Of a stretch of DNA of 64,000 nt, positions 23,716-36,429 are shown piece after piece. How positions within the stretch are numbered: position 1 is the stretch's first letter; each line of letters opens with the position of its first letter. Location of the stretch: the NCBI GenBank assembly GCA_022496185.1, contig WTXG01000002.1, positions 1-64,000 on the forward strand. Reading direction: 5' to 3'. The position numbers and the translations under genes were made by a program. The notes under the pieces are model-generated. The model saw nothing but the letters and a program-made list of their open reading frames with translations. It did no database searches and was not told the DNA's origin. Source of the stretch: Multifurca ochricompacta (Eukaryota > Basidiomycota > Agaricomycetes > Russulales > Russulaceae).

Positions 23716-24592
23716 TCTTGGACCGGTGCATCCCACATTCCCCGAGCTGATTCAGTATAATGAAGCACTGGACTAGGGGTAATGAGGCAAATTTTACTTT
23801 GTGCATTGGGATTGAGATGATCTGTTCCCTGAGTTCCTAGACGCTTCGTACAGAATTGTGTTGTCAAGATTCCGTCATACGTCTGTCTCACTACGACCTG
23901 GTAGTTGGTGTCGTATCGTGGTGTACTAAATCCTGACGATGAAAATTTGCTTTCATTTCTATGAACCGGTCTAGATCACTTGGTAGCTAAACCTACTGGT
24001 TTGTAAGGACAAGAACTAAGACTATATACTACTGGTGTGATAACCCGACCGACAGCTCAATCACGTGCGCAGTTTATTGGCAAGTGCGCCGGCCTCACTG
24101 CCTGCCCTCGACTGTCCTTCCATTGGGGTGGGGCTTGGCTTTTTGAGTTCTCAACTGATGCGCTGCGAACTTATGGTACTAGTACCAAGACGTTAAATAC
24201 GCTTAGATTCAGTTAAAGTGTGAATATGAATTTTGAAGTCTAAGAGGAGATATGTTGCCTTGGCAATGGATGTATTAATACGAGGCTAGCTTTGGTCAAA
24301 GCAGGGTCGTACGAGTGAGGGAATCCTCCTCCTTCTCCTTCTCCTACTGGTGGTACAGATCTAAAGTCCTCCCACTTGCCATTCAGGTTGACAAGTCCCC
24401 GGTTCGGCTTCTTTTAAATCAGAAATCAGAAGAATCAGATTTTACATTACGCAACTTCGCGAAATGATTCCCCTTTTGAACAAGGGGACGCTCTGCGGGG
24501 ATTTGGGGGGGCGACGAGAGAGAGAGAAAACTTATATAAATTCACTTTAATTCAGACGGGATCCCCTACCACTCCTACTCACTCACTCACTC
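23716..24592. other. Intergenic region, nothing recognised
   Basis: Spacer between DUF6535 copy C and the alpha/beta hydrolase. A short CT-rich run occurs near 24320-24345. No gene, repeat family or RNA was recognised. Confidence 0.4.
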
Positions 24593-25872
24593 ATGTCACA
24601 ATCGAACGACTCGGATGTATCGTACCCGCCTCTCACCCTTCGAGAGAAGCTCTGGCTCCTCCCCATAATAGCTAAATTACGTGAGCCCTTTCATGTTCAA
24701 TGGGCACTCAATGACAATGACAATGACAATGACGCTGTTCAGCATTTGCCGTGGCTGTTGGCGTCTTCCGCGAGAACAAAGGGAGGTCTTGGTCGAGAGC
24801 GGCTAACATCGCTTTAACGCGTTACATCTTCGATCAAAATTGGGATCCAGATACACTACGTTCTTTTATCGGCCTTACCACCTCCCAATCATACCAAAAG
24901 TGGGCCCACCAGGTTAAGCAGGAGGTCTTGACCGATGTCCTACCGGAGGGAGCAAAGTTGCATTGGTTGGGAAAGCGACGGGATGCAAGTCATGATAAAA
25001 TCTTTCTTTATTTCCATGGTGATTTTTTCTCGCTTATCACGTCGTTTACTGCCTCTCACTGATTGCCGTGGAAAAATATCTACATTCACAGGAGGTGGTT
25101 TCGTCGTACCCGCTCGAGCCGAATACTTCCCATTCTTACAGCGTATTCAGAAAGACCTGTCCCCTCTTTGGGTGATATTGGAGTTGCCTTCTTGGAGTAC
25201 TGTGAGCTGTCTTTTACCTGACTGATAATGATTGGATCTTTCTCTCCTCCTCTCGCTCACATCACGATTTTTTTAAGCCTTGGCCCCTGATTCTCCTGTC
25301 CCAACTCAGTTGAGGCAAGCCAATGCGGCACTCACCCATTTGCTGCAAAAGGGTATACCGCCATCTAATATCATCCTCGGTGGTGACTCGGCAGGCGGAA
25401 ACCTTGTCCTGCAGCTCGCGTCCCATCTTCTCCACCCACTCTCTTCCATCCCTCCCCCGCCCACTCTTTCTCAACCCCTCGCAGGCGCAGTGTTAATTTC
25501 GCCATGGGTTTCCTACCTCACAGATGCGCCATCATACACTCGAAACAAGGGAAAGGATTTGATTACAGGTGACGCCTACAAGTTCATGGGGGACACGGTG
25601 CTTCGGGGCGTGACGCCAGAGATTGAGGCCCACGTTACCCCCGCCTAGTACCTCCTGACTGGTGGTCAGGGCTCGACGGCGTGTGCTCGCGTATCCTGAT
25701 CACCACTGGAGAGCTTGAGTGCATCTTTGATCAGATCATCGAATCTAGCAAGGCCATCTCTCAACATGTGAAGAACACAACGACAGTAGTGGAGCCTGGA
25801 GGCGTGCACGAAGATTTGATCGACAAGTTTGCAACGGGTGAAGGTGGAATGGGAAAGATTACGATGCGGTGA
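24593..25872 (+). pseudogene. Alpha/beta-hydrolase-3 family esterase, broken
   Basis: Esterase/lipase of the HSL-like fold. The start ATG at 24593 gives LTLREKLWLLPIIAKL. An intron (24681-24743) containing a (CAATGA)n repeat follows, then KGRSWSRAANIALTRYIF. The oxyanion motif HGGGF is rebuilt across an intron (25018-25091). The nucleophile elbow GGDSAGGN lies near 25380, then LISPWVSYL, and the C-terminal PGGVHED that supplies the catalytic His near 25797. Damage: an in-frame TAG at 25646-25648 and breaks at GGG 25170-25172 and CC 25651-25652, each repaired by one added base. The stop codon is a substitution, so loss of function is likely unless it too is a sequence error. Substrate unknown. 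Confidence 0.7.
24706..24733 (+). repeat. (CAATGA)n microsatellite inside an intron
   Basis: Four tandem copies of the hexamer lie in the first intron of the hydrolase gene. No function implied. Confidence 0.7.
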
Positions 25873-26693
25873 TCTCTTTCTTCTCCGAATCCTTTATCAG
25901 GATACAACAACCTGAGGAACCAAGATAGGGTACATGAAGGACTTGTTGTATGTGTGCAGTGTTCTCTGACAATGATCGTTGATCATCCTATTCCGTAATT
26001 GTTTGTGCGCCCACTCAAGCAACGCTTTTTGTAGCGAGCTTGTATCACTATTGCTAGCTCATGCTAAATCTCGACCAATCTGAACGAAAAGTCAAAGATA
26101 AGATCAGCGACTAGTTCCCGGTGCTCATGACAGGTCCACCTAGACATCGAGACAAAGAGACGGCGTGGTTGCCATAAGAACTAAAAACCAATTGAAAGAC
26201 TTCATTGGCTTTCACACCTCCCCCCTTAAACGCGGTCACTGCCCCGTCAACTCGTTAACCGTGACACGCCCCGGGCACCAGGCCATTCATCATCATGGTT
26301 TCCCTAGATGACAATCGTGATGAGGCCATCCCCCCCCGCTGACGCGATGGCAAAAAAAAATTAAATTAAAAATCGTACCTCACCCCATTCCATCTCATAA
26401 AAGGCGACGCGTTTGTTGCGTCTCATGCTCGTGTCGGGGAACGACTACTGTGGTGCTCACACGAAACGCGATATAGTCATTATACTTGCCTTTGTGTTTA
26501 CCGCTAAAACAAGCGTCGTTCCTGACGCCGCGGCGGCACGCATACGCGACTGTGCGATACTTGATGAAGGCTCGCGGGTCGACCGCATGGGAACTCAAGT
26601 CCTCACTCGGACTGACAACAACCTAGACATACGCGGCTTGACTCACGGACGAGCTTCCTGCACCTGGAGCTGGAGCTGGAGCTGAGGGAACGG
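25873..26693. other. Intergenic region, nothing recognised
   Basis: Spacer between the hydrolase and its relic. A GC-rich patch near 26240-26340 is followed by an A-rich run near 26350. An open frame at 26413-26685 has no domain. Confidence 0.4.
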
Positions 26694-27123
26694 GGGCAAA
26701 GTTGCATTGGATTGGACCCCCGGAGAAAGGGCCACGTCAATCTCTATTTCCGCGAATAAGCTGAGCGTAGGTGCAGCGTGCAGAACTGTTGTTTCAAACA
26801 GACGGCTGTGCGGTTCGAGAAGTTGAAGACGATGGGATGAATGGTGAACGTTGTTTCGGTCGTTTCACTCGGTAAGGGGGGGGGGATGTCCTTCCGGCTA
26901 GAGAAAAGACCATTTCGATATGCTTGCGTCCCTTCAGAAGGGATACGAGTGTGTGCTTGTCGCCGTGGGCGGGCATGAGGCGCCCAATGATCCGATCCGG
27001 ACTGCGGCAGCGGTGATCGCTGAGGAGGTCGATGAGACGACGGTTTTCGTCTTGCCTGGAGGCGTGCATGAGGATTTCATCGAGGCTTTCGGTTCCAGAG
27101 AAGGTGGAAGAGGAGGTCGACTA
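26694..27123 (+). pseudogene. Deleted relic of a second alpha/beta hydrolase
   Basis: Position 26697 reads GAKLHWIGPPEKG, matching GAKLHWLGKRRD of the upstream gene. From about 26941 it reads YECVLVAVGGHEAPND and then TTVFVLPGGVHEDFIEAFG, matching its C-terminus. The whole catalytic centre between them (the HGGGF and GDSAGG region, about 500 nt) is missing. This is a tandem duplicate reduced by internal deletion. Confidence 0.7.
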
Positions 27124-27235
27124 TAAGCGTTAGCTGTCTCGGTGAGGCACGACTGCGATGATGGTCACGTGATCGACTTTTATCATTAACAAATTATTTC
27201 AGTTTACTTCAGCACAGTGACTCTGACTCCCCACT

Positions 27236-28166
27236 ATGAGCAATCTTGAGAGTGAGTTCATCATTTTTTACACTAAAATATGTTATGATTGCTTATTTCT
27301 TCGTAGAGACACTATTCCAGCTCAAGGTAGTGTCTGACATCTTCAATACGAAACGCCGAGACTGAGACTGAGTTTCCGCAGTTTACAGCCAAGTCACTGA
27401 GTCGACAAGCAAAGAAGGCTCAGAAAGATGAAAACACGGAGAAAACACGACTCAAGAAGGTGTGTACTTCACTTCACTCTGTCTCGTCCTTCCCTCCCTC
27501 CCTAGCTCAACGAGGCGGCACACCCGAAACAATTTGGTGTACGCAGGCCTTGCAGCAAGGGAACAACGACGGTGCACGGATATATGCCTCCAACGCGATT
27601 CGTAAGAAGAGCGAATCTCTGAACTTGCTTCGCCTCGCGAGCCGCATTGATGCAGTAGCGAGCCGCGTTGAAACGGCGGTGACGATGCGGCAGGTGACGG
27701 GGAACATGACGAGTGTGGTCAAGGGCATGGATAAAGCGATGGAAACGATGAACCTCGAGCGCGTGCGTGTCTTTCTCTTCCTCCCTTCCTCCTTATCCTT
27801 CCCTTTTACTCAAAAAAGAGGAGAAAACCACATACTGATCCTTTTTTGATTCTCCGGTTGGGGGGTTTTTTTTTTTTTTAACAGATCTCACTCGTAATGG
27901 ACAGATTCGAATCTCAATTTTCTGACTTGGACGTTCAAACCTCTTACATGGAAGACACGATAGGCTCCACGACCGCCGTATCGACGCCGCAAGACCAGGT
28001 GGACGCGCTCATGCGTCGTATGGCCGAAGAAGCGAACATCGAGTTGCAGCATGACCTCGCCAACAAGGAGGTTCCCGATCTGGCACCGCCCGAGCAGGTA
28101 ACCACCATCGGCAAGGAGGACACCAACCTCGCGGACCGTCTTCGTGCGCTGCGTCCAGCGACCTAG
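27236..28166 (+). CDS. DID2: ESCRT-III protein Did2/CHMP1 (Vps46)
   Basis: Did2 recruits the AAA-ATPase Vps4 to ESCRT-III filaments on endosomes, for multivesicular body sorting. Five exons: a 16-nt first exon (MSNLE), a tiny second exon (TLFQLK), then [17 protein letters not shown], the basic helix [20 protein letters not shown], and [20 protein letters not shown]. The last exon is acidic with [14 protein letters not shown]. The C-terminus LADRLRALR is a MIM1 motif that binds the Vps4 MIT domain. Predicted length about 204 residues, as expected for the family. No frame break was seen. Start chosen because MSN-L-E precedes the usual family start. Confidence 0.93.
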
Positions 28167-29067
28167 GCCATCTCCTCCGTTCGACCACACACGTATGGAG
28201 CACGGTGACCAGCTAGCCTTAGTTGTACTACATACTACAGATATCTCTTTCTTTCTCTCCTCTTTCTTTCTTCTTTGCTCTCAAAGTGGATGTAGAAATG
28301 TATATGGACGCGATCGGCCTCTCTCTCTACGACTAATAATGTTTTATACCGGTGCGCTTTCTTAAACATGAAAAACGACCAATTACCATTGTGCTCTCCT
28401 GCCTATTCATATTCATAGCGTGAGATGGTAAGAATCATGAGCATGGTAGGGTCGAAGCAAAGCAACGCGATACAGTAGGAGTACCTAAGGGTAATTCAGT
28501 AAGTATATGGCCACTAAGCAGCGTAAGCATGAAGGACGAACAATGAGGATATAGGAGGGAAAGAGGCAAGGAAGGGATTAGGAGGAAAGGAGTGTGATTA
28601 AGGAGTGTGGAATATCGCAAAAAAAAAAGGGTTGCGGTGCGTAAGGCGGTAGGCGGTAGGCGGTATTCAAAGTGACATACTGTATAATAGTAGCCGTAGA
28701 AAGAAGATCTACAGGCCAAAAGAAAAAGACAGAACCAAAAACGTAGTTGGGGGAGGAGAGGATACAAAATTCAAGATAGTGGATGTAATGCAAAGCTTAA
28801 TGAGGAATAGAAATAAATTGTATGAGAATATGTAGAAGTGAGAATGATTGATGCATAATGCGTGAGGGGAATATGGAGAAGGGCTTTTTCGTTTTCGAGA
28901 TGAGAGAAAAAAAAAAACAAGTGCGAGTTCGTCAAAATTCGTGAAAGACATGAAGTTAAGATGGGGATGGGGATGGGGATGGGATGGGATAGCATTTTAT
29001 GTGAGAGTGAGTGCTTGAGACGAAAGAAATAAAGAAAAGACGGCTGCCCCCCCTCCCCACCGTACCA
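28167..29067. other. Convergent intergenic region, simple-sequence rich
   Basis: 3' flanks of Did2 (+) and the Ser/His-rich gene (-). It holds GGCGGTA repeats near 28645-28665, A-runs, and a GGGGAT repeat near 28968-28990. No gene recognised. Confidence 0.45.
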
Positions 29068-32000
29068 CTACCATTCGTTCTCATGAACGATCCTCAACAA
29101 ATCGTCCAGCAACTCGCGCTTTTCGTGAGTGTTCACGTGCGTGTGGGCGCCTTATCCAGCAGACGTTCCACGCGTCCAAGCAAACCCGAAGGTCCTTCGA
29201 GGGGAATAATATCCGCGTCGAACCTGCGAACGTCTGTTCTTTTTGAGTCAGCCAGTGCTCTACTTCCGCAAAAGAATCCTTGACGAGAGGCGAGACGAAA
29301 AAGATGCGGGTAAAGGAGAAGAAAGGCGAACGGGTTTGAGAAACAAAAAACGACAGAAAAAAAAAAGGGAAAGGGAGAGAGATAGACAACTAACATTTCT
29401 TGAAAGCTTCAAACCCATCCCCACCGAGCACCTCGCGGAATCGTCCCGTGACCTCCTTATCTCTTCTAGAGCGCGTCCCCATGCGAGTGTATCCAAGCTC
29501 GTACTCAGCGAGCCTTTCACGCGTTCGTCGTGAGCCTTCACGTTCCTTCATGGCGTCTCCATCTCGCGTTCGCGATGTAACATCCGCTTCCGTGCGTCGT
29601 CGTCCGTGCGACCTGTAGGAGACGTACCGGGAACACCAGGGACTCCCCCACCACCACCACCACTACCAGGTGTCCATTCACGCACACGGATCTTCGACGG
29701 TGCCCATGTGAGACCAAGTCCAAGCTCGACCTCTCGTTGCTCCCATCGGCCAGTACCAGCGCCCTTTCCAGGCGAAGCCGGAGCTACTGTGTATGCCCGC
29801 GTGTGCGTCTGAGCAACGTGCTTCCGTGAGCGTTCACGATCCTTATCGCGCTCCAGTTCGCGAATGTTACCGCTCCCGTTGCCACTACTTCCACCACCTC
29901 CACCAGTACCACCACTTCCACCGACCCGTCGTTCGCCGCTCGCGCTAGCCGTACTACTCGCCGCACTTTCGAAAGCAAATGGTGGATGCACACCCGCGCC
30001 GCGCAGCCAATCTACTGTGCGTGTGACGCGGCCCCAGCTCCCCGTACCGCCTGTGGCCGGTGCGCCAGTCGTGGTATTGGTGGCAGCGGTGCCGGCAGTA
30101 GACTGTGACGCACCCGTAGCAGGGTCAGTGAGTGGCGAGTGCAGCCCAGTGTGAGGAGAGGTGACCCCATGGTGTTGGCCAGGCTGTGGGTGAGTCTGAG
30201 AGCGCGTAGGGTGGGCATGGCTACGTGAGCGTGTATGTGTATGTGTATGTGCATGCATGCGGGAGCGCGCGTCTTGCCCATGTGAATTCGTATGTGCGTG
30301 CCCCCGGCTGTGGTGCCCGTGCGATTGTGTATGTCCGTTACCATTTGCATGTGGCGTAGCCACGCGTCTGTGCCCATTATGGCTCGTACTGCGCCTTACT
30401 TCCGCATTCCCACCGCGCTCAAACTCGAAGCTTGGTAACCGTGCTCCACCAGCACTTTTGGATCCATTTGGGCCTTCGCGCGACGCCGTCCTCGTTCGAA
30501 CAATCGGCGCGCCGACGACGGGTTTTCCAGAACTGGATGCATGGTGATCATGAGAGCGTTCCCGCTGCTTGCCTCTTCCCCGGGCGGTAGTAAAGAGCCC
30601 AAGGAGTGGGGAGCAGCGGCCATCACGTTCAGAATCGGAAGGTTCCATATGTGAGGCATGAATGCGGGGCGGCGTCGAATGCGGGCGCAGGCCCGCATCG
30701 GCGCGATCCGCGGGAATGGAGGGAGGGGCTATAGGTCGGCGCGCTTGTGGTGCGGCGATAGGTCCACGCGAGGAGGAAGCTGTGGCCGATGCTGAGCCTG
30801 CAAATGAGGACGCGTGTCGGCTGAGCAATCGGATCAACTTCAAGTGAGAAGAAAGTGACGCACCGATTTTGAACCAATTCTCGATCTTTGTTACCTTGGA
30901 TGGACGACTGCGAGGGCTATGAGGCGGAGATGGAAGAGCGGGAGGTTCATCATTCTTCGGCGTGGTCGGATGAGACCAGGAAGGTACGGGGAGGCCAAAG
31001 AGCGGCTTTGAACGACGTTTCTCTTTGGTTGGGGTTGGCTGCGCTCCCGATGTAGAACCAAGAACTGGAGGAGGGGGAATGCGAAGATTGTAAGCTATCA
31101 ACTTCTCATCAACACCGATGCCGGAGTCATTTATCAGATGGGGAATCGGCTGCGCATGGTGGGGCTGTCTGCCAGCACGGGAGGTGCGTGAGTGAGCATT
31201 CTTTAGCGTCACAGTTTCACCTGTCGTCGTCGTGTTGTTCGACAAGGGACGTGAACTTGAAGAATTCGGTAGTGGCAGGGTGGCACAGTGAGAATCGGAG
31301 GTGGCGGATGTTGAAGTAGTGGTGATGGTAGTAACATTCCCTAGGTCAGGACTCTCGTTGGATGCAGAGGCAGAGGCAGAGGCAGAAGCAGAAGCAGAAG
31401 CCGAATTGGAAGGACGGGTGTCACCCTTCGAGCAGGAACGCGAGCGCGATGAGGACCGTGAGAGAAAGCCATAGAACTGACGTCGGAAGGAGATGTCAGT
31501 GAGTGGATTGACAATGGGAACTGTGAGAAGTTGACTTACTTTGGTACGACGAGGGAGAGCTTCGGGAGGAGAGTCTACGAAGAAGGGGGGCATGTCGTGG
31601 TGGTCGAGGTCGACGGGGTGATGGGGTAGACCTAAGTGGGGCTCGTTCTCATAGTCCGAGGCCAATGCGCGAGAGCCTTGTGTGCTCTGTGGGAGCAGGA
31701 ATAAGTAGGAGAGTCAGCGATGTACATTGAAGGACACGTTTTGAGGGCGAGAAGAAGAAAGCTAAGATGAACTCACGGCCGTCCTGCCTGTGCGAGTTGA
31801 CTTTGAAGAGACAGAGCTGGATGAGCTGACGAGACGTGCAAACTGTGAAAGACGTGCGGACAACACGTGTTAGGCACAAGAACGAGGAGGAGTTACACAC
31901 GTACATCGTGTGATAATCTGAATTTTGATTCTAGTCCACCGAGTGGAAAACGGTGTCCTTGTTTTGAATGGGATTGAATGAAATCGCTCGTGGAACTAGG

Positions 32001-32102
32001 GGTTGAGGGAATGAGGGATGATGCTGAATGGGAAAGGGTCGAGGGGGAGGTCGAAGTCGATTGTAAATGGTGAACATCATCCAAGACGGACATGCCAAAC
32101 AA
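29068..32102 (-). CDS. Large Ser/His-rich conserved fungal hypothetical protein
   Basis: Unknown function. Exons from the Met at 32102 (MFGMSVLDDVHHLQ) run through two small exons (FARLVSSSSSVSSKST; STQGSRALASDYENEPHLG) to a long exon down to about 29640, then to 3' exons. The body is low-complexity: an Ala-Ser repeat (near 31375-31400), a His-rich stretch (about 30170-30390, with HSHG and HTHTHTRS runs) and Gly-rich tracts. The C-terminus looks conserved: VTGRFREVLGGDGFEAFKK (near 29400-29450), DADIIPLEGPSGLLGRVERL (near 29150-29210) and LLDDLLRIVHENEW ending at 29068. An intron of about 45 nt near 29625 is needed to keep frame. A further two-base frame change near 29135 is unexplained. About 900 residues, mostly disordered. 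Confidence 0.6.
31370..31403 (-). repeat. Coding hexanucleotide repeat (Ala-Ser run)
   Basis: Tandem CAGAGG/CAGAAG units on the plus strand encode an alternating Ala-Ser tract in the Ser-rich protein. Frame-neutral length variation is expected. Confidence 0.65.
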
Positions 32103-32698
32103 GGTAAAGTAATCAAGTTAAGAAACTTTCATTCAACAAGAAGAGATTCTGTCGTGTGAGTTATGTTTATGAGAAAAGATATCTCTCTGCTGTTATGTTG
32201 TTCTGCTGCTGCTGTGGTTTGTAGTTTCGTGGTTCGTGGTTCATTCGTCACGACGACCACGGCAGTTGCCATGTAGGCCGAAGCCGTAAGAAATACCTGT
32301 CCGCGGGAAAGTTTATCTCACCCATCACCATCACCATCATTTATCATCTATCATCGTCAGTGCCAAGGCTAAGGGTTAGCAGGTAGCACATCCAACAAAT
32401 ACAACATTGTTCAATGTCCTCGGACTCGGAATATTCAACTTATAACCAAAGGCCCTTTAGGAACAGTCCTATCACGATTGGAGAGAGAGCTGGACAACCG
32501 CATGATGACCAGCCTACTTTAAGAGAAAGCTCCAACTTCTCTCCTGTGCCCAACATCTTCTGGGGCATTTCCGAGTACTCTGAAACACTTTCGCGAGTAG
32601 TGTCTTTGAACCTAGAACCTGGCCTCAACATTTAAAAATGAGCTTTCAAACTTTCAAAGAACGAAGTCTTCTCAGTCAGGCTCTCACTATACCCTGTC
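32103..32698. promoter_or_regulatory. Divergent promoter region between hypothetical gene and OPT transporter
   Basis: A 600-bp head-to-head spacer. It contains CACCATCACCATCATC-type repeats near 32318-32340. A 73-codon frame from an ATG at 32414 to a stop at 32635 lies upstream of the transporter start and could act as an upstream ORF; there is no conservation evidence for it. No core promoter element was assigned. Confidence 0.35.
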
Positions 32699-35600
32699 AT
32701 GAACACGATCCTAGCAGCTCAGCCATCTTTCAATGAGGAATACGCCTCCGCTGAGAAACCGCTAGAGGAGAAGAACTCGTATCTCAAGGCGGACGTGGAA
32801 TCCGCTTCAGGATCTGACACCACTAAGGTCCTCCACAACGAACGAGACATTGCCACAAATGTCATCCCTGTCGAGGATGACCCATCATTGAACCCATGGA
32901 CCTTTCGCTCATTTTTCATCGGCATTGGTCTCTCAACTTTTGGTAGCGTTCTCGGTAAGAACGAGTCACTCTAGCTCGAGACCGTCCGAGATTTTATCAG
33001 CTTTCAATAAATAGCGGAAATCTATTACTTCAAACCGGTAAGTAAATCATACGCCATGACGGCGAAGCTCAGCCCCAAGCCGTGCATAGCAAACAATCTT
33101 TGTCTCCACCATGTTCCTTGCTATCATCAGCTATCTGATTGGAATATCAATGGAAGTTATCATTCCTCGTTCTGGATGGTTCCGCTACCTGAACCCAGTG
33201 TGTACTTCCCATCTTCCATTAACGAATCCTATCGACACGTCATATGAAGGGTCCTTTCAACAAGAAAGAGAACGCATTCATAGTAATAATGGCGAGTGCA
33301 GCTGCAAATTCTGCTCTCGGAACAGAGGTTCTTGCCGTACAGCGGTTGTTCTATAACATCACGCCCAATCATATCGCATCCATCTTTCTTCTCTTCTCCA
33401 GTCAACTCCTCGGATTTGGTATAGGAGGCCTGATGAGGCGTGAGACCCCTAACCCATCTCATCTCATGGCAGGATGTCATTTTGATCATTATCTTTTTCC
33501 AAGCGATCCTCTTATATCCGTCTAAAATGCTATACCCTGGCGTACTACCCCTAGTTTCTATGTTCGACGCCTTTTACACTGAAGGCAGTTCGAGACGATA
33601 TGGAAGCAATAAGAAAAGGTTGATGGTTTTTTATATTGCGTTCCTCGGGTAAGCTTCCATGTTATTCAGCATGGGGGCGTTTATTTACCAGACTGACTTC
33701 GCCTAGTATCTCCATATGGGAACTATTCCCCGAGTGGATCTTTCCCTTACTCACAGGTCTTTCAGTATTCTGTCTCTCAAACCCGACATCCCCAGATTTT
33801 ACACGCGTCTTTGGCGGTTCCAACGGCAACGAAGGGCTAGGCCTTCTTTCCTTATGTTTCGACTGGCAGTATATTTCCATTGCTTGGAACCCGTTCGTAA
33901 TTCCCCTAAAAGTTCAGGTGAGGAGCTAGAATAGCCTTTTTCCCCTGCCTTGTATCGACATTGACATGTAAATGCGTTTTCATAGATTTCTTCTCTGATC
34001 GGATACATTCTATGCCTGTAAGGCCGCAATCACGGTATCCCTAATTGACTGACTGCTTTGATAGAGTTGTCTTCGTCGCCGTCTATTACAACAACGTTTG
34101 GGAATCCAGGAAGTTCCCTTTCGTAAGCTACCCCCATTCTGTTCGTGATACTTGCTAATATGCATTGGCATTGATTTTCCAGCTCTCTCAAGAATTATTC
34201 TATGAGAATGGCACAGTCTATAACCAGCTTCTTATCCTGAACGATAAGTTGGAGGTCGATCCGAATCTACTTGCGCAACAGGGCCTCCCCTTCTATGCTG
34301 GCACATGGGTCGCATACTTGCTGACCTCTAACATGGGGCTCGCTGCCACTTTCACCCACCTTCTACTCTGGAACCGTAATGACCTTCGCGCTGCGTGGAG
34401 TTGGATCAACAAAGAATCGCTCGAGCAGATGTGGGCACAATTCAACTGGAGGTTCTGGAAAGCAGATGGGAAAAGAAAGGCACCTACTGATGAGGATATC
34501 GATCCTCACTACAAGGAGATGTTCAAGGCAAGCCCTGTGGTTAGTCGTGCCGGTGGGAAACATGCTCACTGTTGTGCACAGTATCCAGATGCCCCGAACA
34601 GCTGGTATGTCACGATATTGGTGTTTGCATTCATCACGGCAATGGCCCTTATCTACAAAACCGAGTCAACACTCCCATGGTACGTCTGAGAAACAAGGAA
34701 AAAAGTGTTATTCATTCGACAGTACTCATACGCATCTACCTACTCTGTCGCAGGTGGGGTTTCATCATCGCGTGTTTGCTGGCAGCTATTTCCATCTTAT
34801 TCTTCGGATCACTTTTCGCCATGACTGGCATAAGATTCATCATCCAACCGTTCGTCCAGATGATCGGTGGATTCTTACACCCAAGAAAGCCTATGGCCAA
34901 CATGTACTTTGTCCTTTTCAGCTATAGTGAGTGACCGTTCTCTGCTAGTGTGCACACCTCAATGTTCGGTCTACGACAATTAGACTCGGTGAATCAGGCG
35001 GAGCTGCTCCTTAACGATCTGAAGATCGCCCAATGTAAGCTTCGAATCATTAGCTTGTTGCATGCCGGTTGATCCTTCATTTTTGTCCCAAATCAGATAC
35101 GAAGCTCCCTCCTCGTGCGGCATTTACAGCCCAAATCATAGGCACGTTGGTTGGATCGGTTCTAAACTACAGTAGGTGTTCATTGCTTGATGTGGACGGA
35201 TCATGACATTGTTAGTAATGATGAACTCTATCATCGACCATCAACGCGAGATCCTACTATCGGTGGAAGGCACGAACATTTGGTCTGGGCAACAGCCTCA
35301 GCAATATAACTCTCAGTCCATCGCCTGGGGTGGGCTTCCCCACGAGCTCTTCGCCACTGGCAAGCGCTACCAATGGGTCTCGTGGGCATACGCACTTGGC
35401 CTCCTCGTTCCCATTCCATTCTGGCTCCTTCATCAGTATTACCCAAAGCTGCGCGCCGATTACATGTACACGCCAATAATCGTGTAAGTGTTTGAATGAG
35501 AATGACTAAACCAACACATTGGTTACGTGGATGGTTTACCATAAACTGACTTTTTTGTTTTTTTCTATTTCGGCTTCGAAGCTGGTTCATCGGCGTCCTC

Positions 35601-35941
35601 GCCGCCGGCATAAACACGCCCGTTACAATGTATGTCCTCATGGCGTGGTTCTCGCAGTGGTACATGCGCACGCGCCACCCCAAATGGTTCGCCAAGTACA
35701 ACTATATCCTTGGAGCCGGTACGGAACTTTCTCTTTTTCTAAGAAACCGGTTACTGCATGCTAGACTGAGACGCTGTAATCTATCGCGTGGCTAGGACTT
35801 GATGGCGGAACTCAAGTCATGGTGTTCATCCTTTCGTTTGCGGTTCAAGGCGCGGCTGGGGTGTCGCACCCATTTCCACGGTGGTGGGGCGCAAACCAGG
35901 ATGGCAACTATGACCGATGTGCGGTCATACCTTCCTCATAA
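32699..35941 (+). CDS. OPT-family oligopeptide transporter
   Basis: Proton-coupled importer of small peptides at the plasma membrane, about 12-16 membrane segments. The start at 32699 opens a hydrophilic N-tail. Family motifs follow: NPWTFRSFFIGIGLS (32893), AEIYYFKP across an intron, MEVIIPRSGWFRYLNP (33150), GPFNKKENAFIVIMASAAAN (33248), LLYPSKMLYPG, SMFDAFYTEGSS, FDWQYIS, LAQQGLPFYAGTWVAY (34273), YPDAPNSWY, FGSLFAMTGI, RPKxMANMYF-like KPMANMYFVLF, and ending DGNYDRCAVIPSS at 35941. More than twelve introns. The intron at 34528-34581 has a GC donor and is 54 nt, so a read-through form would stay in frame. No frame break found. Substrate specificity not inferable. Confidence 0.9.
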
Positions 35942-36429
35942 GGGGAACCCCATGAGTCTGCGATTACTTAGGTCTGTGGTAAGGCTACGGGAACGTGCAT
36001 AATGTCGCTGTCGCTATTACCACAGAGGGGATCTCGGACAGTATTTCTGGGTCATGAGATACGGTACATGTAGCTTCATTACAGATCAAGAGCGTTGCGC
36101 TTACAAGTAAATTGTTGATAATAGGTAGTTTACTTGCGCGCGTGCGCTAATGGTTACGTCCCCCTCACGGCACTGCAAGGCGTGGCTGTTGTTAGCCCTT
36201 GGTCACGTGATTGAAAGTAACATGACCAGAATTGCGACATCCTGAATTGCGACATTTGCGACGTACGACATGCGACATGCGACACCATGCGAACAGCTCA
36301 CCGGTTCCCCTATCACTATTACTATCACTCATCCTCATTCTCTCATCCACCAAGGCCTTGACAAAGGGGATGGGGGGAGGGAAGGAAGGGAATAACATCA
36401 TCATCACTTCGTGAAACCTACTTCACATC
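35942..36429. other. Intergenic region with GCGACA-type repeats
   Basis: Spacer between the OPT gene and the acetyltransferase. Repeated TGCGACAT/GCGACA motifs lie at 36230-36295. No gene recognised. Confidence 0.4.

Noticed and set aside
32414..32635. 73-codon open frame upstream of the OPT transporter as a separate gene
   Set aside because: No domain or conservation recognised. It is kept only as a possible upstream ORF.
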